This document shows, piece by piece, positions 28,019-38,709 of a stretch of DNA of 64,000 nucleotides. Position 1 is the stretch's first letter. Every line of letters begins with the position of its first letter. The translations under genes were made by a program, and so were the position numbers. This DNA is from Eutypella sp. D-1 (lineage: Eukaryota > Ascomycota > Sordariomycetes > Xylariales > Diatrypaceae), in the NCBI GenBank assembly GCA_023313575.1, contig JAJTTP010000010.1:248001-312000 (forward strand), in the 5' to 3' direction. Below the pieces are notes generated by a model. That model was not told the DNA's origin. It searched no databases and saw only the letters and a list, made by a program, of their open reading frames with translations.

Positions 28019-29431
28019 ATGGGATACCCCCCAGAAGCCTTTCGAAGGTTCACAGACCCAATAGCCCACCCAAAAGCTGGAACCTACAAGGACAAACGAG
28101 CTCCCGCATCCGCTCCTCCCGAAGGCGATACGGTGGCTGGATTCCGCATAAGACTTCACAGGCGCAGATGGGGCATCGTCGTTATTGTATGCGTCATTAT
28201 TGCGCAGGCAGCATTCTGGATGGCTAGAGCTATGCGAGGCTATCCGAGGCGCGATTGGACGTTACCGCTCGTCGACGATGAATTTGGTTCCCGCAAACAT
28301 GGCCACACAGAAGATACATTCGCGGGGTATAAGCATCGTGGCACCGAATGCGATATCTCGTCTATGGACCTCCACAGGCCGTTTGGATCGGTCTGCCCCG
28401 ACAAGGACTCCGTGCTGGAGGCCATGTCAGGTGGCGGCCGCGTAGGGAAGGACGCGCCGTACGTGCCTCGGCGCTGTGATATGCGATGGTACGACACGAG
28501 GGAGGCATGCGAGATCCTGAATCGTTATTCTCAGGTGGTCTTGATCGGCGACTCGATGCTAAGACACATCACCGGCGCCCTAAACGTCCTGCTTCGCGAA
28601 GACCTGGGCTACGGAGGCGTCACGGACTGGAATTTCAATGACGCTGAACGGTATGCACTGTAGATCCCTCGCACGTTACACGTAGACCTTAAGAGCTGAC
28701 GACTAAGACAGCCATCAATGTTTCTGTTATAATCAGTTCGACGTCCAGTCTTGCTCTGTTCAGGGCATATATAGTACCAAGGATGTGCCCGATGACGGGG
28801 CCTTCGGCTTACACTGCCCGAAGCTGGTGGATAATTGGCAAATGGAGTTGCGAAGTACGCATCATAAGAAAATGCATTGATTAACACTTGAACTTAAAGC
28901 CCTGCACGCGCGCTGACTTGGCCCATTTAATCCCCCACAGTGGAGCTGATCGTACGATATCCCATACCAGAGGACGAGATGGCGCGGCTGAAGGAGACAG
29001 TGAGGCTGCAGGCGGACCGGCCGCAGGCCTTCGTGCTCGGACACGGGCTTTGGAATAACCTGGATCAGCATCAGAGCGCAGCCTGGTTGGATACCGTCAC
29101 ACGACCGATTCGACTCGCGCTCCGGGAGGATCAACAACGGCGCGGGGCTCGCGATGATGGCAAGCGGCAACTCCCGATGCTGCTGGTAACACCTAACGCG
29201 GCAGGTGATAAGAAGCCGGACGAGTGGCTCGTCAGCCAGGGAAACAAGGCTTTGGTTGGGTTCGAACGGGCAATGGCCATCGAAGCGGCTCGCAGGCGCA
29301 TCGACCACCTCGGCACCTGGAATATGAGTATCCAGGCCACTCTTTACGACGGCGTCCACATGGACCTGAGGGGCAACCTTGTCAAAGCCATGATGGTGCT
29401 CAACTGGCTGGACTACTTAAGTTCCCAATAA
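28019..29431 (+). CDS. Membrane-anchored SGNH / PC-esterase-like protein
   Basis: Three exons: 28019-28650, 28712-28854 and 28941-29431, in frame for 421 residues. Donors are GTATGC and GTACGC, acceptors GACAG and CACAG. A basic N-terminal segment precedes one transmembrane helix at about residues 51-68 (WGIVVIVCVIIAQAAFW), so the protein is likely a type II membrane protein of the secretory pathway. The catalytic-type blocks of an SGNH hydrolase follow: GDSM with Ser179, GHGLWN at about 292-297 and DGVH at 395-398, giving Ser and Asp/His triad candidates. The GDS plus D-x-x-H pattern behind a signal anchor is that of PC-esterase / Cas1-like and plant TBL acyltransferases, which modify glycans. 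The cysteines between the anchor and the GDS block fit lumenal folding. The substrate is unknown; polysaccharide O-acetylation or de-esterification is inference. It stands about 1.6 kb upstream of the methyltransferase on the same strand. Confidence 0.8.
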
Positions 29432-29759
29432 CGAAAGCAGAAAGATAGCACGACCCGCTCCCCTTAACCCCACTTCTCTAGTTGAGAGAGGGAGGTGACT
29501 TGGGCGATATATTAGCATCGAGCGATAGCAATTAAGCCATGCTGAGGATTTCCAATCATAGCTACTACGCTAGGAAGGCCGGGCAGGCTGCAGCTGAGAA
29601 TGGGGGCCATGGCTTTCCCTTCAACGTCATGTACTTAGTAATGCAGCATTCGGTCTCATCTCGATCGATTACTACTCCTATGTTAGTTGAATGCGACCGT
29701 GGGCCATCATGGGCAGGATAGCCCTGAAAGGGGTAGGGAAATCTACCTAAGTAAACGGT

Positions 29760-30060
29760 GGTTCTCTCAGTTGTGGGTTATAGATAGCCATTTATATGTA
29801 CACTTAAGAGTCCCATTGATCGGGTTAAGGATCGACAAACATGGTCTTCAAATAGGGTAAACGGTGAGTATCCATGGGTGCTTGGTGGAGGATCTAAGAT
29901 ATCTATGTGATCAAGATCTTGTCCTAAGAATATAAATGGTGGGGGTCGACTATAAATAGCACGCTCTTGAACGCTCTATGGAGAGCTCGAGCCATCAAGG
30001 TGGGTAACTAAACTAAGTAAATAAAAGGATTGCCTTTAGGAGAGGCACCTATGGAATAAG
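29760..30060 (+). repeat. LTR-like block, possible solo LTR
   Basis: A TATAAATAG box near 29951 is followed about 80 nt later by AATAAA near 30022, within AT-rich sequence unlike the flanking genes; that spacing is what a U3-R-U5 long terminal repeat would show. A short inverted repeat (GAGAGCTCGAG region) lies between the two signals. I found no second copy in the window and no clear TG...CA ends or target-site duplication, so this is only a suggestion. Confidence 0.25.
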
Positions 30061-30081
30061 CATGCAAGCATGATAAGGCAA

Positions 30082-30468
30082 CTACTGCTTGCCTAGGCAA
30101 ACGAGGGGTTTACCGTGGTTCGTTTTCTTACATAGTATTGTTGTTGATCGATTGGAGGACAATAATAACCTTGGAGGTTGACATATGCGCCCGTATGGTG
30201 TTTGGTGTGTTGCGGGAGGGTTGAGGGATTGTTCAGGGGTTAAGGGGGTTGCCTCGTCTAGTGGTCTTGGTGGTCTAAGTGCAGTCATTACTAGCGCTCT
30301 AGTTGCATGATTAGTGTCCCTACAGTAGTATAGTGGCACCCCACTCAAGATCTCCTCAGCATCATCATCAACAAACCTTTTTTTGGCAACACCCAAATGC
30401 TTGGTTCGTGGATCTTTACCTGACTGTACATCAAAGACGGCTGCATCCGGTTCTGCTTCTTGCATCTC
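30082..30468 (-). other. Orphan ORF, possible retroelement remnant
   Basis: Minus-strand frame of about 128 codons with an acidic start (EPDAAVFDV...) and a Pro/Thr-rich second half. It has no known domain. Its position next to an LTR-like block suggests a linker fragment of a Copia-type polyprotein, but no zinc knuckle, integrase, reverse transcriptase or RNase H motif is present. It could equally be chance. Confidence 0.2.
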
Positions 30469-31073
30469 CACATCGATCTAACTACATACTATGAATAGCC
30501 CCAAAAATCCCCCCATGCGTCATCCTGCTGACCCCGTAAGCGTGCAGGCACGGAACTTCGCACGTGTTTTGACCCCTGTAGTAACTGAGTCTCGGGACGC
30601 CGTCTGATGCGATCCTGGGTGAAGTGGCTTGCCCCTTATGTAATAGTCAGCGGCGTGGTATCGTTTCTTTTCTTTTTCTATAGGTATATGCCTGTATCTG
30701 GCGTTGAATCTGAGCTATGAGTTACTTACCATGGCCGTCCTTAATCCCTCCGTGGACCGTGCTGCTGGGCATCAGCTAGGTAACGGTGTGATTTTGAATA
30801 GATGCATGACGATCGACTTAGAGCCAGCCCTCTTGGCTTATTTCTTACTTTCTCGTCTTTCCGTCGAGCTCTTTACATATATGCCGAGTTCGTCTCTTCC
30901 ATTACGATAGTTGCATCCCCTCTTCACCCATCACTGAGTAGTCTATCGTCATCCTACGTAGGAGATCACATTCCCTCAAGAACTAACTAAAGACCCCCCA
31001 CCCCCGTTGTCTCCGGTATTTTGATATCTGAGTTTAACCCTGTGCACGGTAAAAGCGATCCTACAACCTGCTG

Positions 31074-32623
31074 ATGGATCCTATGGACACCGACTCTCCC
31101 CCCTCGGGTAGCCCGCCCGCTTCTGTGGATGTTCCGTCTCCCGCACCTCGTCATCCTCCCATGTCTCCAGTCAACCAGTCTGATACCGCAAGCATACTAA
31201 CATCACCGAATTTGCAGATTGACGTGAGTGCCATGTTGTATCGAACTCTGGTCGATTCTCTAATCATAAACTCAACGAGTAGCGGGGAATAAAGTACCAT
31301 GTGCTGACTACGGGTTCAACATCTAGAATGAATTAGAGGATAAGGACTCGGCCTTGGGGGGCATGAGCCACACGTACGTGCAGCGCATTTCCGATCGTTA
31401 CTATAAAAGTCTAGTATTATTATCCCTTGGGACGTTGCTGACTCGTGTCGATATCTAGCTCATCGACCATGAGTGTCTCTAGTAGTATTTACAACCATGT
31501 TGTCGAGAACGGGCGAACGTATCACCGCTACAAAGAGGGCAAATATATGCTCCCTAATGACGAAGTAGGTATCACTCTTACATTCTGCAAGGCCAGTCCA
31601 ATTCCATGCTAACTTTCAGGCAAAAAGCCCGAACAAAACAGATTAGGTATTTCTCTATACGCAGGTGACCGCGCAGCGCTGCCGTGCTGACCACTTATCG
31701 ACAGATTTCCAACACCGGATATACACATTATGTAGCGAGGGGAGGCTTTACCATGCTCCCATAGATGAAAATGTCCGGAACGTCTTGGATGTGGCAACCG
31801 GAACGGGTATTTGGGCCTGCGAGATGGGTGAATGCACACGCGCGACCTAGGACATACAGCAACAGTACTGACTATTTTCTATCAAGGTCGGGATCACCCC
31901 GGAACCCAGGTGCTGGGAATAGATTTATCCCCGATACAACCAGATTATGCGCCGCCAAACGTCTCGTTCGAGATCTGCGATGCCGAGGATGAGTGGTCGT
32001 TCAGCCAGAAGTTCGACTTCATCCACATGCGGGCGATCGTGACGTGCTTCGCGGACCCGAAGGCGGTCTTCCAGCAGGCGTACGACGCGCTGGAGCCGGG
32101 GGGTTACATCGAGCTGCGGGACCCGATCATGCCTTTCCAGTTCCTGACGCCGCCGCCGGAGGGGTGCGCGCTGCAGGAGTGGGGGGAACGTGTGATCGAG
32201 GCCGCGGACGCCGTGGGCCGCCGCTGGACGAACGCCCCGCACTACGCTCGTTGGCTGCAGGAAATAGGCTTCGTCGACATCGTCGAGACCCGCGAGCACG
32301 TCGGCCTCAACCCCTGGATGAAGGGCTCCCGCAACAAGCAGCTCGCCGCCCTCCTCGGAAGCGATATGTCCCATGGCCTCGAGAGCATGAGCATGGCCCT
32401 CTTCACCCGCGTCCTCGGTTGGGATCCCACGAGGGTCCGCGAGCTGGTCGAGCGTGCTAGGAATGATATCGTGGATCCGAAGATTCACGCTTATTCCGAA
32501 GGGTACGTCTCATCCCTGACTCCCTCTCCTCAGCTTCTCTGTCTGGTTTATCTTGCTGACACCCTCTTGACTTGGACGTACAGCGTACATGTATATGGAA
32601 TGAAGCCGTACAATGCTGTATAA
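31074..32623 (+). CDS. LaeA-like SAM-dependent methyltransferase
   Basis: Six exons: 31074-31223, 31327-31373, 31459-31564, 31665-31827, 31887-32502 and 32584-32623, in frame for 373 residues. An N-terminal Pro/Ser-rich disordered region of about 60 residues precedes the Rossmann domain. Motif I is VLDVATGTGIW at about 141-151; then DLSPIQP, an acidic ICDAEDEW, FDFIHMRAI, and the post-motif GGYIEL strand; the protein ends HVYGMKP. These are hallmarks of the fungal LaeA / UMTA-type class I methyltransferases, which act as regulators of secondary metabolism or as tailoring enzymes within clusters. The closely spaced small exons and the MDTDSPPSGSPP-type start are also typical. It runs convergently towards the Zn2Cys6 regulator, 252 bp between stops. 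Whether it methylates a metabolite or a protein cannot be decided from sequence. Confidence 0.88.
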
Positions 32624-32875
32624 GCGATTGGATATTAATCAAGTGACATGTCAATACAACGAGGACGGGACTTTCTTTACGTTTATATCCTCCCCGCCAC
32701 CCCGGGCCCCTCCTTATCTTATGACTGTCACACAGGGAAATGTGATCTGCCCTCGTACATAGCATAAATCTTCACCTTTCATAGAAACCATTTCCCAAAC
32801 GAGACGTGCCCGCTAGATCCGGTAACTTGGCATCCCATACATATAGGTACATATAATATGTGTGGTATATGCGCG

Positions 32876-35800
32876 TTAGTATGTAGATGACATCGACCCG
32901 CCTGCGCCCAAATCGGCATGATTCTCTGCATCGCCAGCCCATCCCATCGTCATCGCAGCCCAGAGGTCTTGGTAGTCCGCGGGTCCGGTGCTCCCGTCCT
33001 GGCCCATCCCCGTGGCCATCGGATCGGCGAACCCCGTCGCGATATGCTCCATGCCGCCGAAACTACCGCCTTGCTGGCCATTCCACATGCTCATGTACTG
33101 AGACAGCGTCCCGTCGAGCATCGGGCATAGCTGTATGTCATCCTGCGCTTCGTCCCCGGGTCCCGGCCCTAATCCCCCCGGGAGGCCCGTTTCCACCTCC
33201 ATATCGGCAAACTCGGTAGCGGTGGTAGTGACGGTGGTTGCGAGGGCGGAACCCGAAGAAAGGATGGTAGAGACAGAAGCGGAGGTAGGAGTTGGAGGGA
33301 CAGCGGCGGCGGCGGTGACTATGGAGGCGTCATACGCAGCGATCTTCTTCTCGAACTTGGCCTTCACCGATCGCATCATCGCTTTCATAACCGTCACCAC
33401 GTCGAACTTGGCATTACTGCTCCGGAGGGGATTGGGACCAGGTCCCACACTACCGCCGCCACTGCCGCCTTCGCCCTTATTTCCGGTGTTCCTTTGCGCA
33501 TCTCCGCCACCGGCTGCAGTATTACGATCTTTGCCTCTGTCACCTGGTCGACCCTTGTTTCCATCGTCACCGTCGTCGGCAGAAAGTTTCTCAAGGTGCA
33601 TCCCGACGTCCAGGACCCGCCGCACAGCCATGAAGTCGACTCCCGAGGCGGCCGGCAACACAGGGAACGAGCAACGGCAGGCGATTATGAGCGCGGTGAT
33701 GACCCGGCCCCAGTCAGGGCCGGAGAGCCCGGCCGCGAACACGTGCCGCGCCCCGTCAGCCACGGTAAAGAGCAGGTCTGTGATGTAATCCAGCAAGGCG
33801 CGCAGGGTGTGCATCACCGCCATGAACTTCTCATGCCCCACATCCACTGAGACAGGTAGCCCTGGCGGAGCCATCATGGATGCTGGTGGCGGTGGCCAGT
33901 TCTGGGTGAATCGACCATTATCCTGCTGTTGTTGTGGACGACGGCTGTTGCCAGAGCGGTTGAGATGTTTGCCCTTCCGGCCGCGGCGCAGTAGCTGCAT
34001 GTCTAATCGTATGATAGGCGCTGTAACTTGGATGATCTCTGTTAAAAGAAGTATTATCCGGACGCTTGCTGATTTGTTTCGAATGCTCCAATCATTAGTA
34101 AGAATGGTTGTGGAGGGAAAGTGTGAAGAAATCGAACCGATTAGAGGAGGTGATAACATAGTGAAGAAAGTATAGCTTTATCAAGCGCCCTAAGTGAAGA
34201 GAGTAGAGGGTAATGAAGGGGAGATGTAGAGTAACTTACGCATGGTCGAAATCCGCTCGGGAATGGCGGGACGCCATTCCCGCAGCTGTGCCTCAAGGCC
34301 TAAACGAATGAGATTATGACGGTACTCGTTAGGGTCGTCGCCGCCTACACTACCGATGGTACCGTAGCTACCGAGGTGATTGTAGCCATTTCCGGTGCCT
34401 GTTGTCTTGGAGAGCTCGGAGATTTCGTAAGCGACGTGCTGCAAGCGTGCGAGCCAGACGAGCGCAAGATCTTGATCCAGCGCACTGGCCCGCTCCAGAA
34501 CATCGCAGCACCGCGCTGTCCACGCATCGTATCGCAGGAGGGCTGCCTTGTCCCATGCGAAGCAATAGCTGCGCGAAAAGAGAAAAAGAAAGACTGGTGT
34601 GTCAGCGCGGGGCAGCCTTATCGTAAGAATGGGAGTCCAAAGGTGACGTTGCTAAATACTTTTATCCAAAGTGTGGTGGTTTCTTACCTCGATATGATAT
34701 AGTAGCCCGCGAGGAATGCGCGTATTTCTGGAAGCTTTTCCTGCAGGTTCCTGGACCCGGGGTCGTACCAGTAGTCCTCGTCACCTTCCTGATCGAGCTC
34801 TAAGTCCTGTATAACGTCGACGACCATACGCACGTATTTGAACGCTTGTCTATTGCGCAAGTGAAACGGATACCTGCGTAGATTAGTCAACATGGACTAA
34901 AAAGCTCCTGAACGAAGTTATCGCCATCTAAGTTGATCATGCTAGCACCCAGCTGGATTGCATAACACCAACACCGAGAGGAAACCATACCAGTAGAAAA
35001 ACGGACTCGAGAAGTAGGCAAGGGGTAGTCACTCACCACGCGCAATATATCAGAAGCCCCTGCAGCATCTCAAGTGACCTCTCGGACGCGGCGACGAACT
35101 TGAGCCCGAGGACTTTACGAAACTCTTCGTCATAGAGATTGTGGCCGTGAAGGCTGGAAGACGAGCTTGTTACGGCTAGGATGGCCAGTAGAATAAATGG
35201 CGTGTTGCGTGCTAACAACCGCACATCGTAATCGTCTGGTAGAACGATGACCGGGAAGTGAAGCAGCATGTCCTCTCGGAAGGTGGCGAGCAACCGCTCC
35301 GCTGAATCGAGGTTGAACTGCGGCTTGATGGCCAAAGGGTCGCGAATGGCTGGACGTGACGGCCGCGATCCAGAATTAGCTGTCGTAGATGAGTTAGGTG
35401 TCACTGACGATGGGTCATTAAAGTTGAAGGCCTCGCTTTCATCTCTCCCCCTCAACGAGGACATGGCTGAAGGGGAATGATCTACCCCGGATCTGGGAAG
35501 GTTGCTGTCATCGTAGGCATCAGAAGTCCCGGTATAACCCGGAAGGAAAGCCTCCAGCATGTGCTCGTGATGTATACGCAGCTCGTCAAAGTAGGGGCTT
35601 AGATCCTCTTCCTCGTCCGCCGGCATCTCAAAATCAATGCTAAAGGTCTTGCTGGGGCCCGGCGGCGGCCGGATAGGTGCGTCTCTACATGGTATCAGAC
35701 CGAGTCACTGACAACACACAGGGAATAGAAGTATGAGAGTAGTGAGCCTGTGGCTATGGTGATTGACCGTCATGGGCTTATATGAACTCACGGTTGTGGG

Positions 35801-36077
35801 TATTTGGGTCGGCGGGTTCGAGGGCCGGTTCGGAAAACGCACTCCCGCTTGGATTCAGCACATCTAACGATTGGAATGCAACTATTTAGTTCTCAAGGCA
35901 TTCGAGGATGATATATGGATGAGCATAGAAGGGCAAGGTGGCAACGCCATACCGTTTACAGATGCCCGGCTGAAGACCGGCTAGACATTTGACTTTGGAA
36001 CTCCGACAGGCCTCGCAGGCATAGTTCATCTTGGCCCTTGGGCGCGCCTGCGACCCACCACCATTTGAATGCTCCAT
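32876..36077 (-). CDS. Zn(II)2Cys6 transcription factor
   Basis: Six exons on the minus strand: 36077-35953, 35863-35792, 35684-35037, 34873-34688, 34568-34240 and 34038-32876; all junctions keep frame for 840 residues. The binuclear zinc cluster is split by the first intron: Cys21, 24, 31, 40, 43 and 50 give C-x2-C-x6-C-x8-C-x2-C-x6-C, with basic residues between the second and third. A Ser/Pro/Asp-rich linker follows, then the middle region (FNLDSAERLLATFREDM, LEMLQGLLIYCAW, LREWRPAIPERI) that resembles the fungal-specific regulatory domain of the DUF3468 / Fungal_trans_2 type. A long Gly/Ala/Ser/Thr-rich C-terminal tail ends GGSMSSTY. It is a nuclear DNA-binding regulator. Its start is the only ATG that leaves a short leader before the cluster; an in-frame ATG at 36155 would lengthen it by 26 residues. 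Beside the methyltransferase and SDR it is a likely local pathway regulator. Confidence 0.9.
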
Positions 36078-37166
36078 ATATGATGGCCGTAATGTTAGAG
36101 GGCGATTACTGATGCACCCTGTAAGGCTACAGTTGTTGCTTCTTCCAAAAAGCAAAGGGGGGGGGGGGTGGGGGGTTAGGGTTCAAAGTGAAGATTGGAT
36201 GATCCTATACTGTAAGATATTTGAGCAGCAGTCCTGGCGCACAGTGATACCAAGGTGCACAATTTTTGATCAATATCCAACCTATTTCTCATGGGCGGAA
36301 ATAAGACGGATGGCCATATACTTTTTGCGTAAGTATTGACTAAGTTGCGATTCTAGGAACTTTATCTGGTCATCAAGTTATCCAAACTTCAAAGTTGTTT
36401 ACCAGGCTATGAGAATAGACATATCAAGTACCCAGAGCTCTAAGTACCTAGGCTGCTAGGTAACGAGAGCTCTACTGAGGTAGTAGCCTGGAGGGATTAA
36501 CGCTGGACCCACTTGTATGTACTTAAGCTGACAGGACCTGTAAGTTCCGTCCCGTGTCGGCGGTAACAACAATTATGGGGTTATTCGGGTCCTTCCGCTT
36601 CTTTTGTATCCAGCCATGTACTCTATGTAGCACGCTGATAAATATTTAAAAGTAAGAAAGCACCCCAAGCCAGGCACGGACAGCTAAATCTCACATGGCA
36701 TACTACAATTCAGTATTCGTGGATATACTTAGGTACATTACAATATCATTCCGTGTCCGAGGTGTCCTATATCCCAGCCAGCCGAGTATACAGCCCGACT
36801 TACGGAGGAAGTACATAATAAAGGGATAGGTACCTAAGTACTTAGGTATGCCCCGGTCCCCCCGAGTGGAGAAAGATGCCGGTCCCGGTGGGATAAGCAC
36901 CCCGAGGTTGTGAAAGTCCCGTCAGGATCCTAGATAAGAGTAGTCCATTACAGAGCCCCTTTTACTCATACGTATATCTTCAATAATTATATGTATATAA
37001 GTATACGATAGAGATTTGAACCCAACTTTTGGCACAATGGCAAATTCAACAATATACCTAGCAACACGCCAAAGCATACCAGGCCCCAAGGGAAAGAAAC
37101 CGTCTTGAAACCCATCGAGAACAGCAGTCGTGGCATATCACCCTGGCAACTATCACGATCACTGGG
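36078..37166. promoter_or_regulatory. Divergent promoter region between Zn2Cys6 regulator and SDR pseudogene
   Basis: About 1.1 kb separates the starts of two divergently oriented genes, so it probably holds both promoters. It includes a 12-base G run at 36157-36168, an inverted TACCTAG / CTAGGTA pair near 36444-36462 and a perfect 18-bp palindrome at 36831-36848. I did not find a clear CGG-N-CCG site for the neighbouring zinc-cluster protein. Confidence 0.4.
36831..36848. repeat. Perfect 18-bp palindrome TACCTAAGTACTTAGGTA
   Basis: The sequence equals its own reverse complement over 18 bp. It is the longest member I noticed of a family of TACCTA(A/G)G palindromes scattered through non-coding parts of the window. 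Confidence 0.85.
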
Positions 37167-38093
37167 ATGTCTTTGAAGCAGCTCTTCCACGACGCCCGTA
37201 ACCCCCCAGAGGACCCGACCCACCTCTCGTTCAAAGGCAGAGCAGTCCTCGTTACCGGCGCTAATTCGGGCTTGGGCTACCAGGCAGCACTCAAGTATGC
37301 GGCTCAGGGGGCATCGCCACTTATCCTGGGTGTACGAACACAGGAGAAAGGGTAGACTTCCAAGGTTTCCATCGTACGGGAAACCGGTACCTCGTCCGAG
37401 ACCATGATCGAGACCGTCGACCTATCGACCTTTGCGTCCGTCCAGCAGTTCTGCGACCGCGTGTGCCGGTGCGTCCCCGAACTGCACGTCGCGCTGCTCT
37501 GCGCCGGTCTCGCGAAGCCCAATTTCATCCGCGGCCCGGAGGGCTTTGAGATGGCCCTCCAGGTTAACGTGCTGTCCACAGCCCTGATGGCGCTGCTGCT
37601 GTTGCCCAAACTGCGCGAGACCGCGGCGGCGGCGGAAGCACAGGCGTCGTCGCCGTCGTTGTCGGACGATGAGACTTTTCTCCCACATCTCACTTTCCTC
37701 GACAGCCATGCGTCACACGTCGTCAGCGAAGACGCCGTGCCGCCAGGGGGTAGGGGCCTGGTCGAGATAAGCAACGATGCTGATATTTTCCACCCGGAAA
37801 CTCACTACGACGTGGAGAAGCTGGCGGGGTTCTTCGCCGTCCGCCCCATCGCCGAGCATATCCGCAAGCTCAGCGGAGACGGGAGTATGGTCGTCGTCAA
37901 TGCTGTGTGTCCTGGCCTGTGCCGTACAGGGCTCGGGAGGGATTTCCCTTTGGTGCAGCGCGTGTTGATGACGCCGTTCCAGGCAATTTTCTCGCGATCT
38001 GCCGAGGAGGGGAGCCGCAGTCTTGTCAGCGCCACTGGATTGGGATCCAACAGCGCGGGGAAGCTATGATTTAATGACAAGTATCTGGAGTGA
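37167..38093 (+). pseudogene. Short-chain dehydrogenase/reductase pseudogene (two in-frame stops)
   Basis: Frame opens at the ATG at 37167 with the Rossmann NAD(P)-binding motif TGANSGLG at residues 30-37, followed by the GVRTQEKG strand. It is cut by TAG at 37353 (codon 63), yet the same frame then continues without gap through typical SDR sequence: ETVDLS, LLCAGLAKP in place of the NNAG block, GFEMALQVN, a FLDSHASHV strand in place of the catalytic-Ser strand, and the Y-x3-K active site in HYDVEKL. A second stop, TGA at 38067, interrupts the C-terminus where family members commonly read GKLW; the frame then runs to a third stop at 38091. Both early stops are one transition from sense codons (CAG to TAG, TGG to TGA). 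No intron with an acceptor could remove the first stop. It would have been an NAD(P)H oxidoreductase of the retinol-dehydrogenase-like fungal group. Readthrough or sequencing error are alternatives. Confidence 0.75.
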
Positions 38094-38709
38094 GTTCTTG
38101 GACACCACGTCTGAACTTCTCACCAACGCTCTATTTCTCCTGGCACGGCATCCTAGATACTGGGAACAACTCCGCGCCGAGTTTGCTGATAAATCCGAAG
38201 ATGCCCTTTCGGCCGAGAACCTTCTGAGCTCCAATCTAGTTGAGACCATTACATACGAGAGTAGGACCCCATCCCCTTATACGCGACAAGACCTTTCACC
38301 TACCATCTTGTTAGCATTGCGCCTTCATCCAGTGTTCCATATAATCGGATACGTCGCATTGTGGGATACTACGCTTCCAGTTGGCGGAGGCCGCTATCAC
38401 GACCGCCCCATATTCATTCCAAAGGGGTCTGTGGTCGTGATGCATTACTACGCGCTCCATCGCAACCCCGAGGTTTTCGGGGACAACGTCGAGGCGTTTG
38501 GGTGCGAGCGCTGGAAATTCCTGGGATTTGGCGGGGTTAACCGGGCGTGTCTGGGACAGCAGAAAGCGACGGTCGAAGCGGCATATGTCCTCGCCCGAGT
38601 CTCCCGAGAAACTGTCATCCTAACGAGCAGGGACAGTCGGGACTGGAAGGGAGAGTTTAAGATCATATGCAAGAGCGCCAACGGATGCAAGGCAGTTCAG
38701 TTGATCTAG
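38092..38709 (+). pseudogene. C-terminal fragment of a cytochrome P450
   Basis: Begins at the I-helix (FLDTTSELL, matching the A-G-x-D-T-T region but without its AG), continues through NALFLLARHP and, across a 54-nt intron at 38261-38314, reaches the K-helix ExxR in YETLRLHP. Then come DTTLPVGGG, IFIPKGSVVV, the PERW-like CERWK and the heme loop FGGVNRACLGQQ with the axial Cys. Compared with the CYP52/CYP539-like fungal P450s it resembles, the whole N-terminal half is missing and about ten residues between ERW and the heme loop appear deleted. There is no start codon of its own in context. It sits in a different frame from the SDR and begins where that frame stops. It is non-functional unless expressed from an unseen fusion. 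Confidence 0.8.

Larger units (their letters stand above)
29432..31073. other. Intergenic region with LTR-like block and orphan ORF
   Basis: Between the SGNH gene and the methyltransferase. It contains the LTR-like block and the minus-strand orphan frame listed separately. From about 30480 to 31073 I see only AT- and CT-rich sequence, including a C/T-rich stretch just before the methyltransferase ATG, typical of a fungal promoter. Confidence 0.5.

Noticed and set aside
31925..32488. Minus-strand frame of 187 codons over the methyltransferase
   Set aside because: Shadow of the methyltransferase exon 5, which has conserved family motifs in the other strand.
33135..33788. Plus-strand open frame of 217 codons
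   Set aside because: It is antisense to the last exon of the Zn2Cys6 gene, whose frame is longer and joins five other exons in phase. The antisense frame is a by-product of GC-rich codons.
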